Shown here in pieces: positions 16,164 to 23,917 of a stretch of DNA of 32,679 nucleotides. Position 1 is the stretch's first letter, and the number at the start of each line of letters is the position of its first letter. The stretch is taken from positions 1-32,679 of the forward strand of contig DATIKM010000116.1 in NCBI GenBank assembly GCA_035477595.1. The letters are read 5' to 3'. A program made the position numbers and the translations under genes. Origin of the DNA: DATIKM01 sp035477595. GTDB taxonomy: Bacteria > Armatimonadota > Chthonomonadetes > Chthonomonadales > CAJBBX01. The notes beneath the pieces were generated by a model. It did not search any database. It was not told where the DNA came from and saw only the letters and a program-made list of their open reading frames with translations.

Positions 16164-16361
16164 GGGAGCGCCCTCCAAGAGAGGAAGGGCGCTAAGTCGG
16201 GCGAGACCACACCCGACGGCAAGTTCTCCATCCTGACCAGCAGACGCATCGGCGCTTGCGTCATCGCGCCGGCGGTCGTATTCGACGGAGCAGTAGCGGC
16301 CTTCGTGACGCCCGAGTCAGCGACACAGAGAGTGGGAGGGTGCTTGGCCGATGGGCCCTAA
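16164..16361 (+). pseudogene. Relic of nuoE/hydC-type [2Fe-2S] subunit (C-terminal half)
   Basis: This frame reads ALQERKGAKSGETTPDGKF, then SRRIGACVIAPAVVFDG and FVTPES. It aligns by eye with the C-terminal half of NuoE/HydC-type thioredoxin-like [2Fe-2S] subunits, whose pattern is GETTxDGxF, then RCxGACxxAP, then TPE. The first cysteine of that pair is Arg here (CGC where TGC is expected), so the cluster cannot be bound normally. A TAA at 16161-16163 interrupts the frame upstream, and the part carrying the first two cysteines is not recognisable. The frame ends at TAA 16359-16361, overlapping the nuoF start by 11 bases, as expected of a once-coupled nuoE-nuoF pair. It is a pseudogene by two independent lesions. 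Confidence 0.7.
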
Positions 16362-17988
16362 CGAACTGAAGGAGCTAGCTGCGCGCGAGCGCGCCGCGCA
16401 GCCTGAGATCGTGATCCGCACCTGCATCGCCGCTGCGTGTCTCGCAGTGTCCGGCGAGGCAGTGAGGGCAGCTCTCGACGCCGCCGTCGAGGAGCACGGG
16501 CTCAGGGATCGCGTCAGGGTCGCCGGAGTCGGGTGCTTAGGTCTGTGCGGCAAGGGCCCGCTCGTCGCCTTGGATCCGACGGGCGCGCTCTACCAGCAGG
16601 TCACGCCCGAGCAGGCCAGGACTATCGTAGCCGGCCTGGTAGGCGGCGAAGTCACCGCCGCGCCTCTGGATCCGACGATCCCCTTCTTCACGAAGCAGCT
16701 CCCCGTGGTGCTGGAAAACAGTGGCAAGGTAGAGCCCGAGCGCATCGAGTCCTACATCGCGGCCGATGGCTACGCCGCGCTGGCAGCTGCCCTCCACGAC
16801 ATGTCTCCCACCGACGTGATTGACGCGATCACCGCTAGCGGCCTGCGTGGCCGGGGCGGCGCGGGGTTCCCCACGGGCCTGAAGTGGGCGACGGTCGCCA
16901 AGAGCCAGAGCGAGCGCAAGTTCGTCATCTGCAACGCGGACGAGGGGGACCCCGGCGCGTTTATGGACCGTTCTGTCCTGGAGAGCGACCCGCATCGCGT
17001 GATCGAAGGCATGGCGATCGCTGCCTACGCAATCGGCGCGAGCCAGGCCTACGTCTACGTGCGCGCCGAGTATCCGCTCGCTGTGACGCGGCTCAAGAAG
17101 GCGATCCAGCAGGCGAAGCGTCTCGGCCTGCTGGGAGCCCAGGTGCTGGGAAGCTCGCTCGACTTCCACATCGACCTGCGTATTGGCGCGGGCGCCTTCG
17201 TCTGCGGCGAGGGGACGGCGCTGACCGCGTCGATCGAGGGTCGCCGAGGCACACCGCGGTCCAGACCGCCGGGCACGTCTGAACGCGGCCTCTGGGGTTT
17301 CCCGACGCTGATCAACAACGTCGAGACCTTCGCGAACATCCCCACTATCTTGCGCAACGGGCCCGAGTGGTATGCCAGCATCGGTACCGAGAACAGCAAG
17401 GGAACCAAGGTCTTCGCGCTGGCCGGAAAGGCCGCCCACACGGGGCTGGTTGAGGTCCCGATGGGTACGTCGCTGCGCACGATCGTTGAGGAGATGGGCG
17501 GCGGAGTTCCCGGTGGCGAGGCGAAGGCGGTTCAGACAGGCGGCCCGTCCGGCGGCTTCATTCCTGCAGAGCTCTTCGACACGCCAGCGGACTACGAGTC
17601 GCTGGAGTGCGTCGGCTCGATGATGGGCTCCGGCGGGATGATCGTGATGGATGTGTCAGACAACATGGTCGACGTCGCCCGATTCCTCATGGAGTTCTGC
17701 GCCGACGAGTCGTGCGGCAAGTGCGTGCCCTGTCGCGCCGGCACTGCTCAGATGCTCCGGATGCTCACGCGCATCGCCGATGGCGAGGGGCGCGAAGGGG
17801 ACATCGAGAAGCTGGAGTCGCTCTGCACTATGGTGCAGTCCGCCAGCCTGTGCGGCCTTGGGCAGTCCGCCCCCAACCCGGTCCTGAGCACGCTGCGCTA
17901 CTTCCGCCACGAGTACGAGGAGGCTGTCCTCAAGCGCAAGGCCAGGGATCGCGAGGACGGCGCCAGAGCGGGAGGCGCAGAAGCCTAG
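16351..17988 (+). CDS. NuoF/HydB-type NAD(P)H-binding flavoprotein subunit, altered GEET motif
   Basis: NuoF/HydB subunits bind FMN, NAD(H) and a [4Fe-4S] cluster and pass electrons between nicotinamide and iron-sulfur partners in complex I, bifurcating hydrogenases or formate dehydrogenases. This 545-residue protein has an N-terminal thioredoxin-like [2Fe-2S] domain (Cys25, Cys30, Cys62, Cys66). The FMN/NADH core has GLRGRGGAGFPTGLKW and NADEGDPGAF, and the C-terminal [4Fe-4S] site has Cys455, 458, 461 and 501. The C-terminal ferredoxin domain of HydB is absent. The normally strict GEET is GEGT here: Gly288 replaces a Glu equivalent to E. coli NuoF Glu183. PPFPA has become PPGTS. The start is ATG 16351 with GGGAGGG upstream. 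The nuoE partner is a relic and no hydA or nuoG lies nearby, so this gene may be repurposed, rescued by distant partners, or early in decay. Confidence 0.9.
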   Translation: MGPNELKELAARERAAQPEIVIRTCIAAACLAVSGEAVRAALDAAVEEHGLRDRVRVAGVGCLGLCGKGPLVALDPTGALYQQVTPEQARTIVAGLVGGEVTAAPLDPTIPFFTKQLPVVLENSGKVEPERIESYIAADGYAALAAALHDMSPTDVIDAITASGLRGRGGAGFPTGLKWATVAKSQSERKFVICNADEGDPGAFMDRSVLESDPHRVIEGMAIAAYAIGASQAYVYVRAEYPLAVTRLKKAIQQAKRLGLLGAQVLGSSLDFHIDLRIGAGAFVCGEGTALTASIEGRRGTPRSRPPGTSERGLWGFPTLINNVETFANIPTILRNGPEWYASIGTENSKGTKVFALAGKAAHTGLVEVPMGTSLRTIVEEMGGGVPGGEAKAVQTGGPSGGFIPAELFDTPADYESLECVGSMMGSGGMIVMDVSDNMVDVARFLMEFCADESCGKCVPCRAGTAQMLRMLTRIADGEGREGDIEKLESLCTMVQSASLCGLGQSAPNPVLSTLRYFRHEYEEAVLKRKARDREDGARAGGAEA

Positions 17989-18654
17989 GAGCCTCGCTGG
18001 CGCAGCGGCGTAGGACAGGGGATGATCCGCCGGTGGTTGCGCCTGGGCGGGCGGCATGGGTAAGCACGCCCTGCCATACCTGGGTCAGCCGCATGTCCTT
18101 CGCGCGTCTCTGAAGGACTGGATGGCGCCGGATGTTCTGGCGTGCCCTGGGCGGAACCTGGTGGGTGAGCCCGGCCTCTCGTCTATCACCTCTCGGTCCG
18201 AGCGCGGGCGTGGCGCCAGACGCCTGTCGATCCGGTTTTCGGCCAGATCAGTGGCGGCCCCGGCTCGCCCGGCGTCCGTCGGGGGCTCCGCCGGAAGCTT
18301 GCGACAGCCCGTCAGGAATGGCTCCTCGTCTGCGCCAGGCACAACGCCAAGCAGTTCGTGCGTCACGAGCTTGCCCTGACGTTGGCACGCTAACGCAGAG
18401 CAGCGGAAATCGACCGCGAGTCGCCGTGCCGCACCGCCCAGACCGCCCGCAATGCGACCGCTGGCCCGACCCGTGAGCCTAAGCGTGCCCGGATGTCAGG
18501 ACAACGGTGCCATGTCGCCCTGGCATGCTCGCGTTCGTCGACGAGCTCCTAGCCCGGCGCGCTGGGAGGGACCGGGCGGGGCGGGAACGGTGTACTCGAG
18601 GTCTGTCCCGGTGTTTGCGCGATCTGCGCCGGCGTGCCACGCGCAGACCAGCCA
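17989..18654. other. Non-genic decayed interval around the transposase relic
   Basis: Between nuoF and the uroporphyrinogen-decarboxylase pseudogene no intact gene is supported. Bases 17989-18168 show several open frames but nothing recognisable, and 18394-18654 likewise. The only identifiable content is the transposase C-terminus listed separately. The part of a partner gene (hydA, nuoG) that would be expected after nuoF is not visible in any frame. Confidence 0.5.
18169..18393 (+). mobile_element. C-terminal relic of an IS1182-like DDE transposase
   Basis: After an in-frame TGA (18166-18168) the frame reads to TAA 18391-18393. It contains VDPVFGQISGG, RRGLRRKLATAR and QEWLLVCARHNAKQF. This matches the C-terminal pattern of IS1182/DDE_Tnp_1_6 transposases: a PVFGQIK block containing the last acidic region, then a Leu/Arg helix, then EWxLxCxAHNLxKL. 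The rest of the transposase is not found upstream in any frame and no terminal inverted repeats were recognised, so this is an old fragment rather than an active element. It marks the interval as one that has received and lost mobile DNA. Confidence 0.6.
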
Positions 18655-19001
18655 CCAAGCGGGCGCGTTGGGGCACTCGTTGCCGTTTGGATCGCGCCAG
18701 GCGTCCAGCCCCATCTACCCGAAGGGCCGGTGCTCGACGTCCCGGTAGGGCCCGGGCTCCACGGGCGCCATGTCGGGATCGAGCTTCAGGGCCTACTCGA
18801 CCAGGTCGAGCTTGAGGCCGTCGACCACCTCTCCCGCCGCCCCTCCCAGAGGGCGCGTGTGGTCTTGAAGTGGCTGCGGTAGAGGGCAGGCCGGCTGAGG
18901 TCTGCCTCGACCATCCCGTGGTCGGTGGCGAGCTCGCCGGTGGGGACGCGGCCCGGCTCGCGATGCGCGAGCGCCGCGAGCACGCGCTCCTTCGGAGCTA
19001 T
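18655..19001 (-). pseudogene. Pseudogene of a uroporphyrinogen decarboxylase-superfamily protein
   Basis: Read from 19001 downward, the frame begins ATA-GCT-CCG-AAG-GAG and continues KERVLAALAHREPGRVPTGE, then DLSRPALYRSHFKTTRALWEG. This is the N-terminus typical of URO-D-superfamily methyltransferase-like proteins. Near 18831-18845 one base appears to be missing. The family sequence resumes in the next frame (GEVVDGLKLDLVE), meets TAG at 18795-18793, continues ALKLDPDMAPVEPGPYRDVE, meets a second TAG at 18717-18715, and runs on as MGLDAWRDPNGNE before recognisability fades. The start position is ATA rather than ATG and overlaps the stop of the upstream exonuclease (ATAG), where a coupled ATGA-type overlap would be expected. 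Four lesions make loss of function certain. A distant relative is intact at 28858-30108. Confidence 0.7.
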
Positions 19002-19822
19002 GCGGGCCCTCGCTCCGGTGCGCGCCCGAGCAGGGGCTCCGGGCGGTCAGTACTCGCCGCACCCGCCGCCGGGTCGGGCGCACCGGCGGCCGCGCGTTCC
19101 AGGCGCGGGAGCGCCATCTCGAGCAGCAGACGCAGGTTGCGCACGTCGTCGGCGTTGTAGGCCAACAGGCGGTCCCGCGCGGTTGCGTCCTCGGCGTTCT
19201 CCCAGCGCCACCAGAGGCGCACGGCGTCCCACCCGGAGAGACCGGCCGTCTCGCCCGGCCTGGCGATGCCGACCTGCTGCTCGATGCTCTTGAGGCCGCC
19301 GCGGAGCCCCAGCCGGCGGAGCGCGGGGCAGAGGTCGAGGTGGAGGGGCGGCGGCTGCCAGCGGAACTCCTCCCGGAGGACGGGCAGGTCGAACCCGGTC
19401 CCGAAGAAGGTGACGACGAGCGCTGCCTCCTCCAGCAGATCGCGGAACCCGCGCAGGTTCTCGTGGCGCACGAACTGGTGCAACTCGCCGCCGTAGAGCA
19501 CGCCGACCACGGTGGTGCACGCGCCGGGCCCGCCGCCGGTGGTCTCGATGTCGAGGAAGGCCGTGCGGTCGGCGAAAGCGCCCGCCGCGCGCCAGTGCTC
19601 CGCGGCGGGCAGCCGCTGGGCGAACCACAGCGCGTCGCGCGCCGACAGGCGGTCCAGCGACTCCGCTGACAGGTCACGCACCGCACTGCGGAGTGCGGCG
19701 CTGAGCGGCATGGCGTGCGGCCGCGCAACGGCGTCGCTCCAGCCGGCGTAGCCAGCGGACCACAGCCGGCACTCCGTCCTGGGCCCCACGCCCTGGCAGT
19801 GCAGGAAGGTGCGCTCGAGCAT
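18998..19822 (-). CDS. RNase H-fold (YprB-type) exonuclease-like protein
   Basis: The 274-residue product carries a DEDD-type 3'-5' exonuclease fold of the YprB/RNase_H_2 kind. Motif I is FLDIETTGG (Asp91, Glu93), motif II lies in FFGTGFDLPVL near 145, and motif III is LLAYNADDVRNL near 225. The N-terminal ~85 residues (MLERTFLHCQGVGPRTE) are the short lead domain usual in this family. A role in nucleic-acid processing is family inference. ATG 19822 lies four bases after the stop of the chimeric permease ORF, and the ribosome-binding site is weak, suggesting translational coupling. The stop TAG overlaps the dead URO-D start. All catalytic acids are present, so this gene looks functional amid its decayed neighbours. 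Confidence 0.85.
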   Translation of the reverse strand: MLERTFLHCQGVGPRTECRLWSAGYAGWSDAVARPHAMPLSAALRSAVRDLSAESLDRLSARDALWFAQRLPAAEHWRAAGAFADRTAFLDIETTGGGPGACTTVVGVLYGGELHQFVRHENLRGFRDLLEEAALVVTFFGTGFDLPVLREEFRWQPPPLHLDLCPALRRLGLRGGLKSIEQQVGIARPGETAGLSGWDAVRLWWRWENAEDATARDRLLAYNADDVRNLRLLLEMALPRLERAAAGAPDPAAGAASTDRPEPLLGRAPERGPA

Positions 19823-19826
19823 CGGC

Positions 19827-20231
19827 TCAAGCCGAGGTGGGACGCGGCGGCCCGCTGGCCAAGGACCGCGCCCACAGTCGGCTGTCCACCACCCGCGTCT
19901 CGAGCTTCACCACAGTACCGAGGGCCTCGCTGCGGGGACGCTGCTCGACGACATCAACGGTAAGGCGGCCCATCCCGCGCGGGAAGACGTCGAGCGCGGC
20001 GATGGAGCCCACCGACAGGCTGATCCCGCCGGTGGGGATGACGGCGGTCATCCCCACCGACACGATCGCCATCAGCGCGATCTGAGCCAGCACGTTCTGG
20101 AGGTTCGCACCCCCGCAGAACGACGGTTCCTGCAGGTCCAGCAGCGCGATGAGCGCGATGAGCGCGGCGTACACGCCGAGCTCGCGCCAGATCGCGCGCC
20201 GGCGGACCTCGCTGCGCTCCCCGCACCTCAC
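19827..20231 (-). pseudogene. Chimeric ORF: sugar ABC permease N-terminus fused to LacI-like C-terminus
   Basis: From GTG 20231 (ten bases after the GH127 stop; ATG 20270 is an alternative) the frame has two hydrophobic segments. These are YAALIALIALLDLQEPSF, then NVLAQIALMAIVSVGMTAVI with PTGGISLSVGS. This is the start of an RbsC-type permease, where ITGGIDLSVGS is the family hallmark. Directly after IAAL the sequence becomes DVFPRGMGRLTVDVVEQR, then TVVKLETRVVDSRLW. That resembles the extreme C-terminus of LacI-type regulators (PxxMGxxAVxxL, then VxLxTxLVVRxS). The most economical explanation is an in-frame deletion that joined a permease gene to the end of a downstream regulator or sugar-binding gene. 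A permease with two of its eight to ten helices cannot transport, so it is called a pseudogene. Confidence 0.6.
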
Positions 20232-20241
20232 CCGGCGGCCC

Positions 20242-22602
20242 TTACCGACGCCGCACCACGCGACAGCCAAACAGCCCGCCAGCCGTCTGGCCCGGATGCG
20301 CCTGGAGGCGCACCGTCACCCTCGCCTTCCCGCGCGTCACGGCATCCGGGAGCGGGTGGACCACGTCGAAGAAGCGCCCCGGATGGCTGTTGTTCAGTGT
20401 CTGCGTGGCGATCCTCTGGCCATCCACCAGGATGTCGAAGGTGCGCCCGCCCGCATCGCTGCCCCAGTAGGTCAGCACGAGGTCGACCGGGGACTCGGGA
20501 TCCACCTCCACCTCGAATGAGAACCACCCGCCATTCACGGCGTGGCGCCACCTGCGTCCCTGCCCTTCGCCGGCATAGGTGCGCTCGCCCTGCAGGTTGT
20601 GGTCGCGCTCCGGCTGCATCTCGCCGATCCGCACGACGTCCACGGTGCGAGCCTCCAGCTCGCGCTGGCGAGCCTCTTCAGCGCGTACCTCCGCCTCGCG
20701 CTGCCTCCACTCCGCGTCCGTGAAGAGGTCCCAGTAGATCGAGGTGCGCCGGTGGTGTGTCTGGAAGAACGGAGTGAGCGTCACGTCCGCCGGTCGACCC
20801 ACCCCGCGGGTTACGAAGGTGAGGGGCTGGCCCCTCACAGGCCTGACCCACGCCGAAGGCGGACGCCCGCCGCTCACGAAGACCGGCACGACCGGAGCGG
20901 GGCCGGCCACCGGGCCCAGGTCGCCCGCAAGCACGATGGGTCCCACCATGAGCGCCACGCGGTTCGGGTCGTCCGGCATCGGGTCCGTATGCAACCCCAT
21001 TGGCAGCGCGATCCGCACCACGTCGCCCGTGCGCCAGGTGCGCCGCACCGACACGAACCCGTCGGCGCCCTGTTCCGCTCGGACCACTCGACCGTTCACC
21101 GAGAGGCGCATGGCGCCCGCCAGCCACCAGGGCCTCCGCACCCGAAGCGTCAGCTCAACGGGAGATTCGCACGTGAACCGCAGCCGCGTCGCGGCCTCCT
21201 CCGGGAAGCGCGTCTCCTGCCGGACGGTTACGCCGCGTCCGCGCCAGCGCAGCTCGGATGGCACGAACAGGTTAACGAACAGCGTGTCGTCCCCGCCCCG
21301 GAAGTAGATGTGCTCATCGTAGCGCGTATGGTTCTCGATGCCGGTGCCAACGCAGCACCAGAACGAGTCGAAGGGCGTGCTGTACGGCCGCGACGTCCCC
21401 GGCTGGAGCGACATGTAGTAGCACACCATGCCGGTGGCGGGGTCCTGCGAGGCGAGGATGTGGTTGTAGAGGGCGCGCTCCGCGAAGTCGCCCAGCTCGG
21501 CGCTCGGCGCCCACTCGAACAGGTGGCGAGTGAGCTTGAGCATGTTGTAGGTGTTGCAGGTCTCCGCGCTGTTCGTCGATAGGCGGTCGCGCAGCCGGCC
21601 CGGCGGCCCGAAGTGCTCGTGGTCGCTGTGGCCGCCCATAGCGTAGGTGTGGTACCGGACCACTGCCTCCCAGAAGGTGCGGGAGATGACCCGGAACCGC
21701 GGCTCGCCGGTGACCTCGTAGAGAACGGCTGCCCCGATGACCTTCGGAACCTGTGTGTTCCCGTGCAGCCCCGCGAGCGGCGCCACGCCCCGCTCGAGCG
21801 GGTCCATAACGGCGCGGTGGTGGAACCTGCGCGCGAGCTCCAGGTAGCGCGCCTCGCCCGTGACAACGTAGAGATGCGCCAGCGACTCGTTCATCCCGCC
21901 GAACTCGCAGGCGAGCATGCGCTGCCACTGCTCGTCCGTCAGCCTGCTGGTGACCCCGATAGCCCAGTCGCCGAGCCTGCGCGCGACTTCCAGCGCCCTC
22001 GGTTCGCCGGCCAGGAGGTGTGCGTCCAGCAGCCCGGCGAATAGCTTGTGGACCGTGTACCAGGGCACCCAGCCACCGTTGAGGTCGAAACCGGCCGAGC
22101 GGATATCGCCGCGCGCGACCTCCGCGAAGATGCGGTCACCCTCCGGGATGGCGCCGACGTAGCCGTCTGACCGGTGCGCCTGAATCTCCGCAAGCTCCTG
22201 CACGATGTACCGGACACGCTCACGGAACCGCTCGTCGCCTGTCACTGCAAACTGCCGCGCGCAGGCCGACAGGTAATGGCCGAGCGTGTGCCCCGACACC
22301 CCCATCTGCTCCCATCCGCCATAGACAGGCCCCTTTGGCGTGAGGCCCGCGAACAGGCGGAACCTGTGGAGCAGACGGTCGGGCTCCAGTCGCAGGAGGT
22401 AGGCCGCGTTTGCCTCTGCGGCGCGGCGGAACGGTCCCTCGAAAATGGTTACGTCGCCGGGCTCAAATGCGCGCGCCACCGTCTGGACCCTGGTGCGCGC
22501 CGCCCTATCGGCCGGTGACGACGACGCCGGCTCGGCGCCAGCGCTGGAGACGATGGCCCCAAGCAGAGAGGCGGCCCAGATGCCAAAGACAGGTTCAAGC
22601 AT
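20242..22602 (-). CDS. GH127 beta-L-arabinofuranosidase-like glycosidase
   Basis: The 786-residue protein has a signal peptide (hydrophobic FGIWAASLLGAIVSSAGA, residues 6-23) and the (alpha/alpha)6-barrel of GH127 (formerly DUF1680). The zinc-thiolate site known from HypBA1 is complete: Glu347 and Cys349 (NSAETCNTYN) with Cys416-Cys417 (FWCCVGTG), one of which is the nucleophile. Glu329 (HSDHEHFG) fits the acid/base. After the barrel come beta-sandwich domains and a C-terminal DUF6805-like segment (MQPERDHNLQGERTYAGEG). Family members release L-arabinofuranose from plant glycans. ATG 22602 is chosen over GTG 22611 because GAAGG (22612-22616) is well spaced for it. It lies 36 bases after the GH2-type glycosidase and 10 bases before the chimeric permease ORF, in a carbohydrate operon. 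Confidence 0.9.
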   Translation of the reverse strand: MLEPVFGIWAASLLGAIVSSAGAEPASSSPADRAARTRVQTVARAFEPGDVTIFEGPFRRAAEANAAYLLRLEPDRLLHRFRLFAGLTPKGPVYGGWEQMGVSGHTLGHYLSACARQFAVTGDERFRERVRYIVQELAEIQAHRSDGYVGAIPEGDRIFAEVARGDIRSAGFDLNGGWVPWYTVHKLFAGLLDAHLLAGEPRALEVARRLGDWAIGVTSRLTDEQWQRMLACEFGGMNESLAHLYVVTGEARYLELARRFHHRAVMDPLERGVAPLAGLHGNTQVPKVIGAAVLYEVTGEPRFRVISRTFWEAVVRYHTYAMGGHSDHEHFGPPGRLRDRLSTNSAETCNTYNMLKLTRHLFEWAPSAELGDFAERALYNHILASQDPATGMVCYYMSLQPGTSRPYSTPFDSFWCCVGTGIENHTRYDEHIYFRGGDDTLFVNLFVPSELRWRGRGVTVRQETRFPEEAATRLRFTCESPVELTLRVRRPWWLAGAMRLSVNGRVVRAEQGADGFVSVRRTWRTGDVVRIALPMGLHTDPMPDDPNRVALMVGPIVLAGDLGPVAGPAPVVPVFVSGGRPPSAWVRPVRGQPLTFVTRGVGRPADVTLTPFFQTHHRRTSIYWDLFTDAEWRQREAEVRAEEARQRELEARTVDVVRIGEMQPERDHNLQGERTYAGEGQGRRWRHAVNGGWFSFEVEVDPESPVDLVLTYWGSDAGGRTFDILVDGQRIATQTLNNSHPGRFFDVVHPLPDAVTRGKARVTVRLQAHPGQTAGGLFGCRVVRRR

Positions 22603-22638
22603 GGTGTTCACCTTCAGGTAAGTGGCCGGACGGCCGAG

Positions 22639-23907
22639 TCAGCGCGCAAGGATCGGCAGGTTCGCGGCAGCTGCCCAGCCGCGGCCGTCGCGCGCAGTTA
22701 CGAAGAGGCGATACTTGCCTGCGGCGCGCGGCAGCCGCACGCGGGCGCGGCCGGCCTCGCTCCACTCCACCGCGCCCTCGATGGGGACCGTTGTCTCCTC
22801 GCGGTCGCCGCCGACGTTCGGGTTGTCGGCGACGTCCACTCGCAGGTCCCACGCGATCGCGAGCGGGTCGCTGTCGGGGTCCGTGACCGCCACCTCGCAC
22901 TCGATCAGCGCGCCTGCCGCGAACTCGCCCCACCGCTCCGCGGACCGCGCTTCTCCGGAGCGCGCCGCGATGGTCCCCACCCGCGGCGCCAGGTTGGTCG
23001 GGGCGTCTCCGGTCCACAGCCGCTGCATGACCTCCACCGCCTGAGTGGCCGACCCGTCCTGCAGGAACATGCCATACCACGTGTGGGTCTTCTCGTGGTG
23101 CCAGGCCCAATGGAACACGAAAGCGCCCAGGCACTGCGGACGGCCCATCACGGCGTGCCGATAGGCCCGCTCGTAGTGCTCCGCCTTCTCCGTGCTCGTG
23201 TCCTCGATGGGCATGCCCCAGGGCGTCCTGGGTACCTGCCAGTGCCCGCGGGGACCGAACTCAGTCACCAGATAGGGCCGCTTCCAGCCCTCTCTGGCCA
23301 CGTCCTCGGGCATCGTCAGCATATCGACGTAGGCGTTGAGGCCCACCGCGTCTAGGTCGGGGCTCTCTGCATCGAGCTCGTGCAGACACGTGCGGTAGAG
23401 GTCGCCGACCACGGTGATGACCGGGTGGCTCGGGTCCTCGGCGCGGATTGCGCGAGCCGCCTCGTTCACGGCTCGCCAGAGCGGGCGGCGCTGCTCCTTT
23501 GTGGTGAAGATCTCCATCTCGTTGCCAAGCGCCCACATCAGCACCGCCGGGTGGTTGCGGTTGGCGCGCACGATGGCGAGGATCTCCTCGAGCTGCTTGC
23601 TCACCTGGGCGGCGTCCGTGAAGTCGAACCCCCACCGCGGCTTGCCGAAGGGCAGACCCACCAGCACCTTGAGGCCCAGCGCGTGCGCCCTGTCTAGGTC
23701 GCGCGGGCCGCCGCGGATGGCGTTCCCTCCGGCCTCGACTAGCCGGCGCGCGTCGCGGCCGCCCACCGCGCCGCGCAGGGCGAAGGGCTTCCCATCGACC
23801 GTCAGCGTCCAGGCATCGCCGCTGCGCACGATGCGGACGACCGACGGCCCAGGCGGCGCGTCGGACGGGACCGATGATGGCGTGAAGGCGAGCAGTGCAG
23901 GCACCAT
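22639..23907 (-). CDS. GH2-type TIM-barrel glycoside hydrolase
   Basis: The 422-residue protein has a short N-terminal beta-strand segment (VDGKPFALRGAVGG) that leads directly into a TIM barrel. The clan GH-A catalytic pair is visible: acid/base Glu130 in WALGNEMEI and nucleophile Glu216 in LVTEFGPRG. It lacks the full sugar-binding and immunoglobulin domains of classical GH2 enzymes. About 120 residues follow the barrel and look like a beta-sandwich (ALIECEVAVTDPDSD, ARVRLPRAAGKYRLF). A weak export signal may be present (MVPALLAFTPSSV) but is not clear. The substrate is unknown; beta-galactoside, beta-mannoside or glucan hydrolysis are all possible. ATG 23907 has AAGGAGT (23914-23920), and the stop of the preceding small ORF lies in this ribosome-binding site, so the genes are coupled. 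Confidence 0.82.
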   Translation of the reverse strand: MVPALLAFTPSSVPSDAPPGPSVVRIVRSGDAWTLTVDGKPFALRGAVGGRDARRLVEAGGNAIRGGPRDLDRAHALGLKVLVGLPFGKPRWGFDFTDAAQVSKQLEEILAIVRANRNHPAVLMWALGNEMEIFTTKEQRRPLWRAVNEAARAIRAEDPSHPVITVVGDLYRTCLHELDAESPDLDAVGLNAYVDMLTMPEDVAREGWKRPYLVTEFGPRGHWQVPRTPWGMPIEDTSTEKAEHYERAYRHAVMGRPQCLGAFVFHWAWHHEKTHTWYGMFLQDGSATQAVEVMQRLWTGDAPTNLAPRVGTIAARSGEARSAERWGEFAAGALIECEVAVTDPDSDPLAIAWDLRVDVADNPNVGGDREETTVPIEGAVEWSEAGRARVRLPRAAGKYRLFVTARDGRGWAAAANLPILAR

Positions 23908-23917
23908 CGCGGACTCC

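Noticed and set aside
16126..16236. A 36-codon ORF with a good ribosome-binding site (AAGGAG before ATG 16126)
   Set aside because: It runs out of phase with the nuoE relic, its product has no protein-like features, and the start signal is more likely left over or coincidental.
18655..19001. Possible reassignment of TAG as a sense codon, since decayed frames cross three TAG codons in this interval
   Set aside because: Intact genes here (pdhC, nuoF, lptD-like, exonuclease) end with TAG, and the affected frames also have a frameshift or lost start, so ordinary pseudogenes explain the data.
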